Of a stretch of DNA of 64,000 nucleotides, positions 1-12,400 are shown piece after piece; within the stretch, counting starts at the first letter, position 1, and each line of letters begins with the position of its first letter. This DNA is from Branchiostoma belcheri. Lineage: Eukaryota; Chordata; Leptocardii; Amphioxiformes; Branchiostomatidae. Made by a program: the position numbers and the translations under genes. The notes under the pieces were generated by a model. It was given only the letters and a program-made list of their open reading frames with translations. It made no database searches and was not told the DNA's origin. Where the stretch lies: the NCBI RefSeq assembly GCF_001625305.1, contig NW_017803854.1, positions 1,945,204-2,009,203 on the forward strand. Direction: 5' to 3'.

Positions 1-3000
1 ACCACATAAATATATGTTAGAAGCATTGCTGAATTGTATAGTACTCAAACTATGGCATTATGCTAAATGATATACGAGTAATGATAATGACGGATAAGTA
101 TGTAATAAAATGCTTTCTTGAACCAAACTTCCAGTCAGTACAAAAATATTACGGATACAAAAAAAAATTGTAAACATTTCTGAATTTATCATACAGTCAG
201 CCATAACCTCTGGTACGAGTAACCAGCTCCTTTCCAAAACCGTTTCAGGCGTACCGAAAACAGACGGACATGTCACGCTATACCTACGTCATAGCACAGT
301 TACCATGGTTACCGCGTTACCAATGACGTTGATCCGAGGACCTCCCCACCAGATGTAGAAACATCTCAGGGATCTGTACATGCAAAGCTCAATTTGATTA
401 AAAAAAATATAAGGATGAAGCACGAAATGTGTTATATAACGTTGGACCCTGCTCACATTGGCTGCATGACCGTCGTACGATCGCAGGGTGATTGTTCGTG
501 CATGTGTCGCGCAAAATTCAACTGTAATCTTACCGTTAAGGCTGTCTTAGATCCTTGTCACAGCCTGTTTCAAAATCGTACGGCCTCAAAATCATACGAT
601 GACCTACGACGAATGTAACCGCGACGTAATATAAAAGTATGCACAGGTGCTTGAGGTTGTACTCTGTGAGAAACTGCGGACAATTACGCCTTTTTTTGCA
701 AGGATTAAAGCAGTCTTTACTTGATTGTTGTCCCTTGAGTAGCCGACCACATACGTCTGTAAACCTCACAGCATATGACATTTGTATGAAGTGAGTGGCT
801 CTAAGAAATCGTATTCACAAAGACAGAAATCAAGCCCCCGAGCATGATTAAATGGCAGGATCAAATGCTTTGATCTCTTTCGCCATATAACTGCGCCAGA
901 TGTCTATTTGTGTAGTCTCACTTCAAAGCAGACACGAAGAGACGTCGGTACTTGAAGCTAAGTTTCCCCACTCCATTATCCTAATAGGGGGCATCAGCAA
1001 TTGACAATGATATACCCAAGCACGTCGGCAGAATGTACTGTGTCTGTGCAAATACCTTCGCCAGAACGTCGGGCGCATTCGTGTATTTAAGGATGACATC
1101 TGTCTATAGTTTTCAAATGTCGTGTCAGAAAAGATATCGTCTGCAATGGACGAAATTCTAAAGCAACGTTGACAAAAACAGTCAACGAAAACCGTACGTA
1201 CAAATTTCGGATTTTACGCAGGCGCAATACATTCGGTCGACGTGCTATTGACAGGTGACGTCATCGATAGTCACTGCCAGTTCCTAGTAGAGGCAGTAAC
1301 TTGTACTACCGTAAATAGTAAAACTTTCGCGGTTTTTTTTTATTTTCGACTTCTTCACTGCGAATGCCTTCCTTGTATGACGAGTATGCTACTAGATCTT
1401 TTTCAACCGCGGATTTTTAATAGAACACCACGAAAAACTCCCTTCCCTACAACCACAAAAGGTTTACTTTTAACAGTATATAACCAACGGAAGCCCCAAA
1501 CTATTTTCAGTATCTGCAGATTAATTATGTAATATCCTGATAGGCACTACGTAACTGCCTAAATCGGGTTAGTTCACTTAACAGTCGGCCATCAATAATG
1601 AAGAGGTGTGAGTGACTTGGGACGTAGTGACGCCCCTTGAGATACTGGGGTTATCATGCAGAAACAAAGCTTTGTCAGAGGGGCACTAAAGCCTCTGAGG
1701 GGTACTATAGGTATTACATTGGAACGGTGGGCACTTTCTAGCAATCTGTAGTTTAACAGGTATATTTATACAGGTATTGGGATGCTTAAACTTAGAAGTG
1801 GACAGTAACAACTCCATTCAGGTAGTGACCTGCACTTTTTAATCTTTCATAGAACATGTTAACATAAAAAGGTTATAAGTTGGCATCCCTTTTCCTGTCA
1901 GAAAACTGTATGCAAGGTCTCAACTGGTTGTAAGAAAAAGACTACAACAAAATATTGATCTTTTACAGGAGAACCAGTCATCGAAACAGAACTTGAATCG
2001 ATGTGTTTTCTTTGCTGTAAGAAAATGCTAAACTTAAAGGATAGAATTCGTTAATAATTTGAATCACAAACATATTTCTAAAAGACAAAAAACTTTGATA
2101 GTAAAATAACAGCTATGATTTGCAACAATTTAAAAACACCCAACATATTGAAAACAATCATGCTTTTTAAGATCATCATAATTAAAACCCATCATAGATA
2201 ACTTTTCTCTTCATAAAAATATAGTTCAAAAGACTATGTCTAAAATAGAGTGTTGTAAAACCAACTACACATCAACTAACTGTTCAGAACAACAAATGTG
2301 AACTTCTCTACAGACTACATGTATATATGCATTGAAATAAAATTAAGACTATGTGAAAAATTTGTGATCAAATGTCGAAACTGTGTAAACATAAGCCATT
2401 TTTGCATGTAATCAAATGGTTATGTTCAAAGAAATATCTAGCACAGAAATGTTCTGTTTACTGGCCAAATTCCTCAACACAAGGCAATAGAATACCTAAC
2501 ATAACATGAAAGGAGTAACCAGAAATGAGTTGATGTGGTATAAAACAACAGGATGTCTGGGTATCCTGACAGAGTTCTTTCAGATCTCACATACATGTTT
2601 TATCAACAGATCTTTTGTTGCTATATATGAAAATGTGGGTATCTCACCAGCATTCCATCCTCAGAGTTGTGGGTATCCTACAGGTGTTCCTAAGTCAATG
2701 CAGAATCCTTCTGAGCACAACATCTCATCAGTGTCCATGATCCTCCCTTTGCTTCCTTCAGATTGTCTTGCAATACTTTTTTCTTCTTAAAGCTTTGCTG
2801 CCATCCTAACTCTACCATAAGAAAAACCTTAATATACCTGGATGCTTTTCTTAAATGCACAACTAAACATCCAAACAAAATACACTACTAGCAACAATAC
2901 TTGCTTATTGTTGTGACCTACACTTTCTGCAGTGTCTTCTGTGTTTAAAGAAAAGCAGATGTGAAAATTTGATAGCCTGGTAATGCGCATGATCCTTCTT

Positions 3001-3229
3001 CAATAAACTGTACCTATGGGCTCTGTTACAGAGATGATCTGACAACAAACATGACCGCATGTTCAGTTCTACCTCTACTTTCAACATAAAAAAATACTTC
3101 TTTGTAACAAAATATATCTCTCTTAGATATAGATCTATAATCTCACACTTTGAATATGAAAAGAAATAAGTCAGAAACAAGGCCTATATAGGACAAAATT
3201 TCCAAAGATCATTCACAGTTGTCCCTTGA
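1..3229. other. Region without recognisable gene; probable 3'UTR at right edge
   Basis: I see no open frame with recognisable protein character here; the open stretches are short and unsupported by splice signals. The right part lies just downstream of the stop codon of the minus-strand SKI-like gene (stop at 3232-3230) and probably contains its 3'UTR, but no AATAAA lies close on the minus strand. ATTAAA-type signals on the minus strand near 1838-1843 and AATAAA near 1339-1344 are possible but unproven. A GTCGTACGATCG-like sequence at about 470-485 and a related inverted sequence near 590-615 may mark a small old repeat. Confidence 0.5.
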
Positions 3230-6200
3230 TTATTGCCGGAACTTTTTGTCTTCTGTTTTACTTTTGCCTTCTCTGATTGGCAAAGTCTTGTTGCCTCCCG
3301 GTCTGCCCCCAGTTCTCTTTCCTCTTGGCTTTCCATCCAACACAGGAGAGTTCTTTCCATTGTCTGAACTTGTCTTTGCTATTTTTGCATTCTGACCGCC
3401 TCCTGGGTGACCACCAGACCTTTTACCTCTTGGTTTCCCCTTTGGTACTGCAGATGAGAAGCTACTGCTGCCTTCAGATGGACCGCTCTCTTCTGAAGTG
3501 CTGATGGGTCCTGGTAAGCCATTAGCATGATTGGCATCCACTGAAGCTGCCTGTGTGTCTGCTGCAACAGACTCTCTTCTGCTGCAAGATGCTGTTTGCA
3601 GACTTTCAGCAACTGCTGCAGTGTCTTCTGTAGCACTATGTTTGCTCGTGCTGCAAGATGCTGTCTCCTGCTCTTCAACATCTGCTGTGTTGTCTTCTGC
3701 AGCATTCTTGTTTGTGCTGCAAGATGCTGTTTGTTGTTCTTCAGCAACTGCTGCAGTGCTTTCTGCAGTATATTTGCTTCTTCTGTATGATGCTGTTTGC
3801 TGTTCTTGAACAATTGCCGCAGTGTTTTCTGATGCAGATTGGTTTGTTCTGCAAGATGCTGGTCGTTGTTCTGCTGCAAGTGCTGCAGTGTTCTCTGCAA
3901 AGTTATCATGTTGCTGCTCTGTACCTGATGCCTTGTCCTCTGAGACATCTTTCTCAGTGCATCCTTTGCTTGAGGACGACACTGTCCATTTACCACCTTT
4001 CACTTTCGTAAATCTGACAGCTATCTTCCTCCTACATTTCCCAACATTACGCTGGGTAGCTGTCAGTAGCCTCTTCTGTGGCGTCGCGCAACCCTTAATG
4101 GCTGCAGGGTGCCTCTTGGCGAAATCATTCCACTGCCTCTTCTGTGCCCCAGTCGCCTGCCTGGACTCCATCTGCAGCCCGTAGCTGCCCCTGTGCACGA
4201 CCAGCCCCTGCTTCTCGTGGAAGTGTCCGAGGTACGCACTCACGTTATAGAAAGCGTTGCAGACAGGGCAGTAGACACACGGGTCATCCCGGAGAGAGGA
4301 GCACCAGTGGGGGTACAGGTAGCCCCAGCCCGTGAACGCTCCTCCTTTGGATGTGTGGGACACCAGCAGTGGAGAACAGTCCCACAGGCAGACCGAGCAG
4401 TTTGGCATCAAGCCTGACTTGCTTCTCTTGGACATAACGTTTTCTGAAGGAATACAGGGTTGGGGAGAGCTGCTTGTGGGGATACGGACAGGAGTAATAG
4501 AGGAAGGACCACTGCTTTCTGAATGTAATTTTGCATCCTTGTCCCTTTGGGAGTGCAAAGTCGGCTTAAGTGAACGAGGGCTGCATTCCATTGTCTGATT
4601 ACTCTCTTCGACAGCCTGGTCCAATGCCTCACTTCCTTTGCTGGAAGATGGTTCATGGCAGCTGGCTTTGGTGTCAGAGTAAGAGAGTTTTCTGTCCACA
4701 ATTGCTTGAATTGGACTCAAAGACGGCATGGCTTCAGTATCAAAAACAACAAGATGCCCAATACGTTTTGGCCCATTCTGATGTGTGTACAAAATTTCTG
4801 CACTTTGATCTTCCACCGCAACTGTTTCATGGTTCTGATTAGGACACTTCCATGTATCATCTTGGCATGCAGCTGTCTTCATCAGTTCTTCTTCTACATT
4901 CTGTTCTTTCTCTAAATAACCTTCAATAGTTTTGTCTATCTTGGCTAAGTTTTTCTCTGATGGGACAACTTTGTTCTTGTTCTGGTCTAGTGTTGCTACA
5001 TCTCGGTTGCTTTCTGCTTCAGTCGTCCCTCTTGTGTCAGCTTTGTGATACGTACAGCTCTCTGCCATCACGTCCTCAGCCATTGAAATGCCAGAATCTT
5101 CCATGATGCTTGTAACATCTTCCATGTCGATTTCTGATGTACTCTGCTCGGTCACACTTTTGTTAGCACACAAAAAATTCTCTTTCAAAGTGTCTTCCCC
5201 ATTCATGAATGCCATCTCAGAACTTGCTGCAAGGTCGATTCCACTCTCGTACATGATACTCATGACTTCTCCTAAACCCTCTTCTGTTTCTTCTACATCA
5301 TTTGAATCCTCCATCACAAGTTTCAAGCACATGTCCTGCGCAGCTTCTTCTTTTGTGTTGTACAGGACTTCCTTCCGCTTGTCTGCAACTGTTATACCAG
5401 ATTCCTGCATGATGCTCAATACGTCTTCAATGTCGTCTTTCTCTAAATCACCTGTCGATGCATCATGCCTTTTCTTACAGACATCTGACTCAAGTACCTC
5501 ACCGGCTCTGCGAGATGCTTCTTCATCTTGGTGCATACATGGAACTGGTGATGGACTGGCATCTGACTCTAGGGAACTGTTGCTGGCCATCGTTTTTGTT
5601 GCACCGCCACAGTCAGCTGTACACCCTTCAATCATAGCCTCAGCTTCAGCTTGCTTCATACTTGGAACTGATGGACTGATCATGACATCTGATACTGGGG
5701 AACTTCTGTGTTTCTCAATGCTAAGACAGTCCATTGTTTTTGTCGAGACGCCAGAGTCATGGCTAGCTGTACACCCTTCAGCGATCCCTTGATCAGATTG
5801 CTCCATACATAAAGCTAACTGACTAACATCTTGTTCTAGGGAACTGTTGCATTTCTCAATGCTGTCCAATGTTTTTGTCGAGACACCAGAGTCACTGCTG
5901 GTTGTACACCCTTCAGTTTGCTCCTCTTCCAAGCAGAACTCCGAAATCCCTGAGTGTGTCACTTCCTCTGCCTTCCCCACTTCATGACTGTACTCCAACT
6001 CTTGCCCACTCCCCAGTCCCTCCACAGGGCTCACTGGTGTCTCCTCGATCGTTTCCGAGTACCCCTGATCCTCACTGCTCACCTGTTCACCCTCACTGTC
6101 CCTGCTTTGCTCCGTGGTAGCCAGCTCTTCTCCCTTGTCGTTACGAACAGAGATGTTGACTTTCTGCAGGCGTGTTCCCACCACCTTGGTGGTGATGTAG

Positions 6201-7018
6201 AAGGTTGTCATCTGTTCGTCAGGGTCGGCACTACTTTCTGCTAAGAGATTGATGCTTTGAGTGCTTGTCACCACAGATGATCTGGACTCATGCCTTCTCC
6301 TTGAAGAGCTTCTTGGTCCTTCAGCAGATGAACTAGAGGACTCCTCACTAGCAGCCAATCCTCTGGAGTGTTGCTCCATCAAAGAACACTTCTCCTCTGT
6401 TTCTAACTGTTCACTTTCTTCGGTGGTCTGACAAGCTGTGGCAACCACACTGCTGCAGTGCCGTTTCCTTGGAGGCTCTTCGCATTCCTTTTCGAGACCT
6501 TGTCCACCCGTCTCAGTTGAGCAGTCCTGTGTTTGACACGCAGCATCCGTACGAAATCCAATCAACGTAGGGTTCCATGAATTGGAAGCCATTCTGCCCC
6601 TTGGAAAGAGGTTGTCAGGTCCCAAGTCACTCTGGAGTATGTCAGCTGCCGCTGCGTCTTCCTGCAATCTGTCAGCCTGATGTTCCTCAGGGTTGACGGA
6701 CACCGTTGCTTCTGCCTGTCTCTTCCTCCCTCGTCTTCTCAGTTGTTCTTCATGGCCACACTGAGCACACCTTGGCAAGACGCTCCCTTTCTTCTTCTTT
6801 CCCGTTTTCTGTGTCTTCTCCTTCTTCTTGAGCCTGAGGAAGGAGCGGTGCAGCAGCTCTGCATCCTCAGTCCTGATGAGGTAGCAGTGGTTGGACCTCC
6901 TGTCAATGAAGTGGCAGTACGGCCGCAGGAACTCCAGGTACTGCCCCTTACACCGTATCCTGCTGATCTGGAGCAGGTTGCAGCGGCTCAGGACGTACGA
7001 CACCGTGTGGTTGTACAC
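3230..7018 (-). CDS. SKI-like gene, exon 5: rest of DHD, spacer, SMAD4-type zinc module, basic tail
   Basis: A 3.8 kb terminal exon of 1,262 residues plus stop; the acceptor is CTACCTCAG. Residues 1-64 of the exon complete the DHD, then a Lys-rich nuclear-localisation-like run follows (about 64-78). An ~800-residue acidic spacer holds a motif S-I-M-x-x-S-G-I repeated three times (5060-5420). The zinc module is encoded at 4399-4110, followed by a basic region. An Ala/Gln/Thr-rich repeat T-A-A-x-(A/V)-x-E-x-Q-x-A-S-C has about six copies (3570-3900). Two G-K-P-R-G-K-R-(S/T)-G-G motifs near the C-terminus resemble AT-hooks. Confidence 0.8.
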   Translation of the reverse strand: MYNHTVSYVLSRCNLLQISRIRCKGQYLEFLRPYCHFIDRRSNHCYLIRTEDAELLHRSFLRLKKKEKTQKTGKKKKGSVLPRCAQCGHEEQLRRRGRKRQAEATVSVNPEEHQADRLQEDAAAADILQSDLGPDNLFPRGRMASNSWNPTLIGFRTDAACQTQDCSTETGGQGLEKECEEPPRKRHCSSVVATACQTTEESEQLETEEKCSLMEQHSRGLAASEESSSSSAEGPRSSSRRRHESRSSVVTSTQSINLLAESSADPDEQMTTFYITTKVVGTRLQKVNISVRNDKGEELATTEQSRDSEGEQVSSEDQGYSETIEETPVSPVEGLGSGQELEYSHEVGKAEEVTHSGISEFCLEEEQTEGCTTSSDSGVSTKTLDSIEKCNSSLEQDVSQLALCMEQSDQGIAEGCTASHDSGVSTKTMDCLSIEKHRSSPVSDVMISPSVPSMKQAEAEAMIEGCTADCGGATKTMASNSSLESDASPSPVPCMHQDEEASRRAGEVLESDVCKKRHDASTGDLEKDDIEDVLSIMQESGITVADKRKEVLYNTKEEAAQDMCLKLVMEDSNDVEETEEGLGEVMSIMYESGIDLAASSEMAFMNGEDTLKENFLCANKSVTEQSTSEIDMEDVTSIMEDSGISMAEDVMAESCTYHKADTRGTTEAESNRDVATLDQNKNKVVPSEKNLAKIDKTIEGYLEKEQNVEEELMKTAACQDDTWKCPNQNHETVAVEDQSAEILYTHQNGPKRIGHLVVFDTEAMPSLSPIQAIVDRKLSYSDTKASCHEPSSSKGSEALDQAVEESNQTMECSPRSLKPTLHSQRDKDAKLHSESSGPSSITPVRIPTSSSPQPCIPSENVMSKRSKSGLMPNCSVCLWDCSPLLVSHTSKGGAFTGWGYLYPHWCSSLRDDPCVYCPVCNAFYNVSAYLGHFHEKQGLVVHRGSYGLQMESRQATGAQKRQWNDFAKRHPAAIKGCATPQKRLLTATQRNVGKCRRKIAVRFTKVKGGKWTVSSSSKGCTEKDVSEDKASGTEQQHDNFAENTAALAAEQRPASCRTNQSASENTAAIVQEQQTASYRRSKYTAESTAAVAEEQQTASCSTNKNAAEDNTADVEEQETASCSTSKHSATEDTAAVAESLQTASCSRRESVAADTQAASVDANHANGLPGPISTSEESGPSEGSSSFSSAVPKGKPRGKRSGGHPGGGQNAKIAKTSSDNGKNSPVLDGKPRGKRTGGRPGGNKTLPIREGKSKTEDKKFRQ

Positions 7019-9441
7019 CTGAGGTAGTAGTAGTAGAATGGTTTATTTAGAACTCATACAAATATATCATATATACACCAGTCCATGTTCATTGACCAAG
7101 AACAATGAAGTGGTTTGGACACCTAGTAAGGATGCCACCACAGAAATTACCACACAGAGCATACAACAACAGAAAATCTGGAACCAAGGCCAGGGGTTGT
7201 CCTAAATATGATTTAGACATTACACAGGTCTAGAGTTGTAATTATTTGCATATGTGAAATTGTCAGTAACAGTACGGTAAAAAGGCTTTGTAACAGCACT
7301 GGCAATAAATCGCTTTTCTGTGGACACTCCTTTGCATTAGTTGTATTAGTTGTGTCAGTTGTGTTATTCACCTTGTAGGAAATCTCCTCCAGGAAGAGAA
7401 ACTCCTGCTCCTGGATGGTGAGTGAAGTGACGTGATGCCCGGCCAGACTGGACATGGATGTGATGACGGTGGGCAGGAGGTCGGGGTGTGCCCTGTTGAT
7501 GGTCTGAGTCACGTTTGCCCCGGGGATACAGTGGATGATCTGGCCTGCAGCACTGCCCTCCACTAAGTCTTCTCTCGTCATGCTGGAACCCTGACCTACA
7601 GTGGGTGTCACTGGAAGACAGACGAAAAATGTCCAGACTATGCAGACGTACAAAATAAACTGGTGGACGTACCAACTACGAAGTACGTGTACCTAATACC
7701 AGTCCAGAAAAGAACAAGACATAGCTGTTATGCCTTCAAGGACCAGAGGATTGAAGTTTTAAAAAACTCTTTCCTAGAACTATTGCAGAGTGGAACTGGC
7801 TATCACCAAGTACAGTAGGGGCAATTACCATTTTATGGCTTTAAACAATGTTTAGAGTGAGATGTTCAAGGGTTAGGTGTAATGTAGCCAGCTGCCGCCG
7901 CGCCACGTGCCTGCGAAGCTGGTGTGTTACGCCGAAGGGTGGTTATACTGGCTATACAGATACAGACCTTGAGGTGCCGCCTCTCTCCCGCTTGCGACAT
8001 CCTCCAGAGCGTCATCCTCCAGACCGCTGCACATCATTGCCATGGCAACTGCATCCATGCCTCCCGGAGGCACTGCAGGCTCGATGGCTTCCCTTTCCCC
8101 CGTTTGCATGGCTTGGTGGCCGTCTGTACTGTAGGTCATCGGAACTGGAGCAGAAACCGTGGAAGTTGCCGTTTCTGATGCGGCTTCTTCCAGGAATAGC
8201 AGCTGCTGCAGCCTCCTTGCCCTTGCCCTCGTCATGACCCCAACTTGTAGGTCAAGTTCAGACGGACAGTCCTCATTAGTTTCACCTTCACCATCTTTGC
8301 TACCCTCTGAGGTATTACCAGTTTGAGTGGTGTTCTCGATCTCTGTTTGTTGAGCACTAGGGTTTTCATTCACAGTTGCCCTAGGGGCCACAAACTGGTC
8401 GGCATTCGTAGCGTGTCCCGATCTCAGGACCATGCCGCCACTGGTGGTCACCGTGTGCGTGTCCAGGTCCAACATGGTTGTGGGTTCATCTTCGTCTTGC
8501 TGGCCGCCTGTGGAGTCTGCATTCACTGCTGATAGGGCTGAGTACACTGCATTTCCCACCCCGGACATGCCTAGAGAAGAAATTAGAAAGAACTAGAGTT
8601 CCACGATCTCATACCTTCGCCAAATGATGTTAGCCTTTATGAATAAGAAATATACTAATCACCCTGATTATGCAAATAGGATCCTCAATTGCATGAATTA
8701 TATCAGTCTGTTGATCATATTCTCCACCAAAAGACAGTCTTATCTTAACAAAGAATGCCATTTTCTCATAAATTATGCAAATGTGGTCCTTATTTGAATA
8801 AGTTATGTTTAATTATGTTCACCTTCACTTAACTTTCAAACACCCCAAGTATGAAATTCCAGGCAGTTACCACTACGCAATTATAACATTTTGCTCATTA
8901 ATTATGCAAATTAAGTCTTCATTTGCATAATCAATATTTGCCTGTGTTTCTCTCGCTCTTAATAACATATGTTACAAGCTTGAACTTCCTATCATGGAAT
9001 GCAGCTGATTTATAGAATTTCCTCATTAATTATGCAAATTACATCAATATTCGCATAATTGTAATATCATTATGTCAAGCATCACTTAAGCTACCTACAT
9101 ACCAAAAATCACGATGATCCATCAATCGGTTCTTGAGTTATCCTCTTTTAAACATTTGTCCTTTAAACCCCCCTGCAGTTCTAGAGCAAGCTGCTAGGGG
9201 GCCTAAACTCACTTCACTTCTTCCCCAGCACAAGAGCTACCTACCAACCAAATTTCATCACCATAGCATGTCTGGATCTTGAGATATCAAAACCGGAAGT
9301 TCAGCTGCAGTACCATGACAAGCCGCTAGGGGGTCCAAAATCTAATCATTTTGAGGTCTCATCAAGACCTACCCATCTACCAAGTATCAAGACAATCCAT
9401 CAAAGCCTTCTCGAGTTATCGTGTTGACAGACAGACAGACA

Positions 9442-9485
<44 letters not shown>

Positions 9486-12400
9486 AACGCCCCTGAAAAC
9501 ATAACCTTCTTGGCGAAGGTAATAATGGTAAGATTAAAGCTCATTACACTCTTGAATATGTTCAAGCTTTTTTAAATCAAATATGACTATCTGTACAGAG
9601 TAGGTTGATAGCACGTGGATGGGGAAGAATGACAGGCAGAATTGCAGGTGTTCAAAAGCTCAGGCAAGTGAAATGGGGTGAACTGGAAGATCACAAAAAC
9701 CACAAATACTCCATCAAGACTGAAATCTCTGATTTCTGTTTAGACTCACTAAGTATTACCTTGTGTGACTGTGGGTGAATCAGTAGTGGTGCTGGCTGGT
9801 GCAGGCTGTGTGCTCTGGTTCCTGACTGCTGACATGACTCCCTCCCCTCCCCCTCCCTGGCTGGGGTAGATAATGAATGGTCCCTGGTGATCCATCAGCT
9901 CCCACAGGCTCACCTGGCCCATCGTGGACCCACGGCTTGTTGCCATGGTGACAGAACTATAAACAAACAGGTACAAAACAGAACCTGTGAGTACTGATCA
10001 AAACAGAAAGACAAAAATATACCTGAGGCTTTGAACAGGCTAATGCAGAAGAAATACTACTCTCCTGTGTATGTATTTCCGTGTATTTGTATAATGTATT
10101 TCCATGTATTTCTTATGGCAAAAAAAGAAACATTTAGTATGTTTTTGTTAGTACTCCACAGTCTTTTAAATATCTTTTCCAATTTTGGAAACAAACTTTT
10201 CTTTCAACTTGTACTATGTGCAAAAGTTACCCATGTTGAACAACTTAAAGATATTGCACTGTTTTTCTCTTCATTTACCTGTTCTCTTTTCTGTTGCTGG
10301 TAGCACCATGGACATCTCCTCTCCTTCCATCCAGTGACCTTTGACCTTCACCCGATGATTCAACACATGTATTCTGATTGATGTTGTCAGCCCGTCTCAC
10401 AAACCCATCGAGACCCTGTGTGCCACTTTTTTCTGATGACTCCTCCTTTTCTTCAGTATCAAAAGTCTGACTGACTACAGGACAGTGTCTCGCGCCTGTA
10501 TGCATGTGTTGTTCCTTGCTTCCTTGTTCTTCTGTTTCTTGTAGGAGCGTACAATCTCTAGTCTCACACAACTGGCTGATTTCATCCATCAGTTCATTCA
10601 GTCCACAGTTGTCGCTTGTGCTGTCTTGGAGTTTTTGTTTCTCCCCGCAGTTAGCGTCACTCTGTGCATCACAGGATTCAAATTCTACTGGCAATTGTTG
10701 GACCTGGTTTTCTTTTACACACTGAGAAGGATCTCTTTCTGTGTTTTTGTCCTCTTCTCCTAATACCCCCTGTATGTTTGCCTGTTGTACAAAGTCCAGT
10801 ATGGCGTCACCAATGCTGGAGTTTGGGGAAAGGTCGTCCAGCTGTGAGAAGTCGATGTCTTTACAGAGTGGTGAGTTGAGGGTGGATGAGCCACTGTTGT
10901 CTATCTGTAAATCCTCTTCAACAACTGCTGTGACTGTCTCAACAGTTTCCTTTGAAGGGACAGCGTCCCGTTTCTCCTGGTTCTGTTCAAGGTGAGACTG
11001 ACTTTGACCACTTACTGTTTCTGTAGTTTCAGCTCCCATTTGTTCTTCAGAGCTGTTGTGGCTTAATGTTTTTGCAAAGTGTTCTGGATCTTCTATGATC
11101 GTTTGAACTGTTGGAGTTGAATCACTGCCATCTACCTGTTTCTTTTCACCTGCATTTTCAACATTTTCCTTTGAAGGCATGGCCTCATGTTTCTTCTGGT
11201 CCTGTTCAGGGGGAGACTGACCTTGACTACCTACTGTTGCTGTGCTTTCAGCTGCCATAGTTTCTTCAGAGCTGTTGTTGCTTGCAACTTTTGAAGAGTC
11301 ATCTATGATCATCTGAATTGTTGGTGATGATTCACTATTGTCTTGTTCCTCTTCAAATGCAGTCTCAACATTTTCCTTCAAAGGTACAGCGTCCTTTTTC
11401 TTCTGGTTCAGTTCAGGGGGAGACTGACCACTTACTGTTCCTGTAGGTTTAGCTTCCATTTGTTCTTCCAAGAACAATTTGTTGTGGCTTGCTGTTTCTG
11501 CAAAGTCTTCTGGGTCTTCCTTAATTGTCTGAATTGTTGGAGATGAGTCATTGTTATCTACCTCTTCAACTTCAACTGCAGTCTCAACATTTTCCTTCTG
11601 GTTCTGTTCTATAGGAGAATGACCTTGACCACTTACTTGTCCTGTGCTTTCAGCTTCCATTTGTTCTTCAAAGATGTTGTGGCTTGCCGTTTTTGCTAAG
11701 TCTTGAGGGTCTTCTATGACCGTCTGAATTATTGGAGTTGAATCACTGTTATCCACCTGTTCCACTTCAACTGCAGTCTCAACATTTTCCTTCAAAGGCA
11801 CAGCGTCTTGTTGCTTCTGGTGCTGTTCAGGGGGAGAATGACCTTGACTACCTACTGTTTCTGTGCTTTCAGCTGCCATACTTTCTACTGAGCTGTTGTT
11901 ACTTGCAATTTTTGAAGGGTTTTCTATGATCATCTGAATTGTTGGAGATGGATCACTGTTGTCTTGTTCCTCTTCAACTGTAGTCTTAACATTTTCCTTC
12001 AAAGGCACAGTGGTTTCAGCTTCTATTTGTTCTTCTAAGGTGTTGAGGCTGGCTGTTTTTGCAAAGTCTTCTGGGTCTTGTGTGATCATTTGAATTGTTG
12101 GAGATGAATTACTGCCATCTACCTGTTTCTCTTCAACTGCATTTTCAACACTTTCCTTCAAAGGCACAGTGTCCTGTTTCTTCTGGTTTTGTTCAGGGGG
12201 AGACTGACCTTGACCACTTACTGTTTCTGTGCTTTCAGCTGCCATACTTTCTACTGAGCTGTTGTTACTTGCAGTTTTTGAAGAGTCTTCTATGATCGTC
12301 TGAATTGTTGGTGATGATTCACTGTTGTCTTGTTCCTCTTCATTTTCTTTCAAAGGCACAGCGTCCTGTTTCTTCTGGTGCTGTTCAGGGGGAGACTGAA

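Noticed and set aside
394..618. Cys-containing short frame near the left edge
   Set aside because: No signal peptide or family resemblance; the region looks like an old repeat, with a related phrase at 56725-56790.
3277..6244. Many plus-strand open frames opposite the last exon of the SKI-like gene
   Set aside because: They are antisense shadows of a long, compositionally biased exon, full of Cys/Leu/Phe from repeated codons, with no splice sites or domains.
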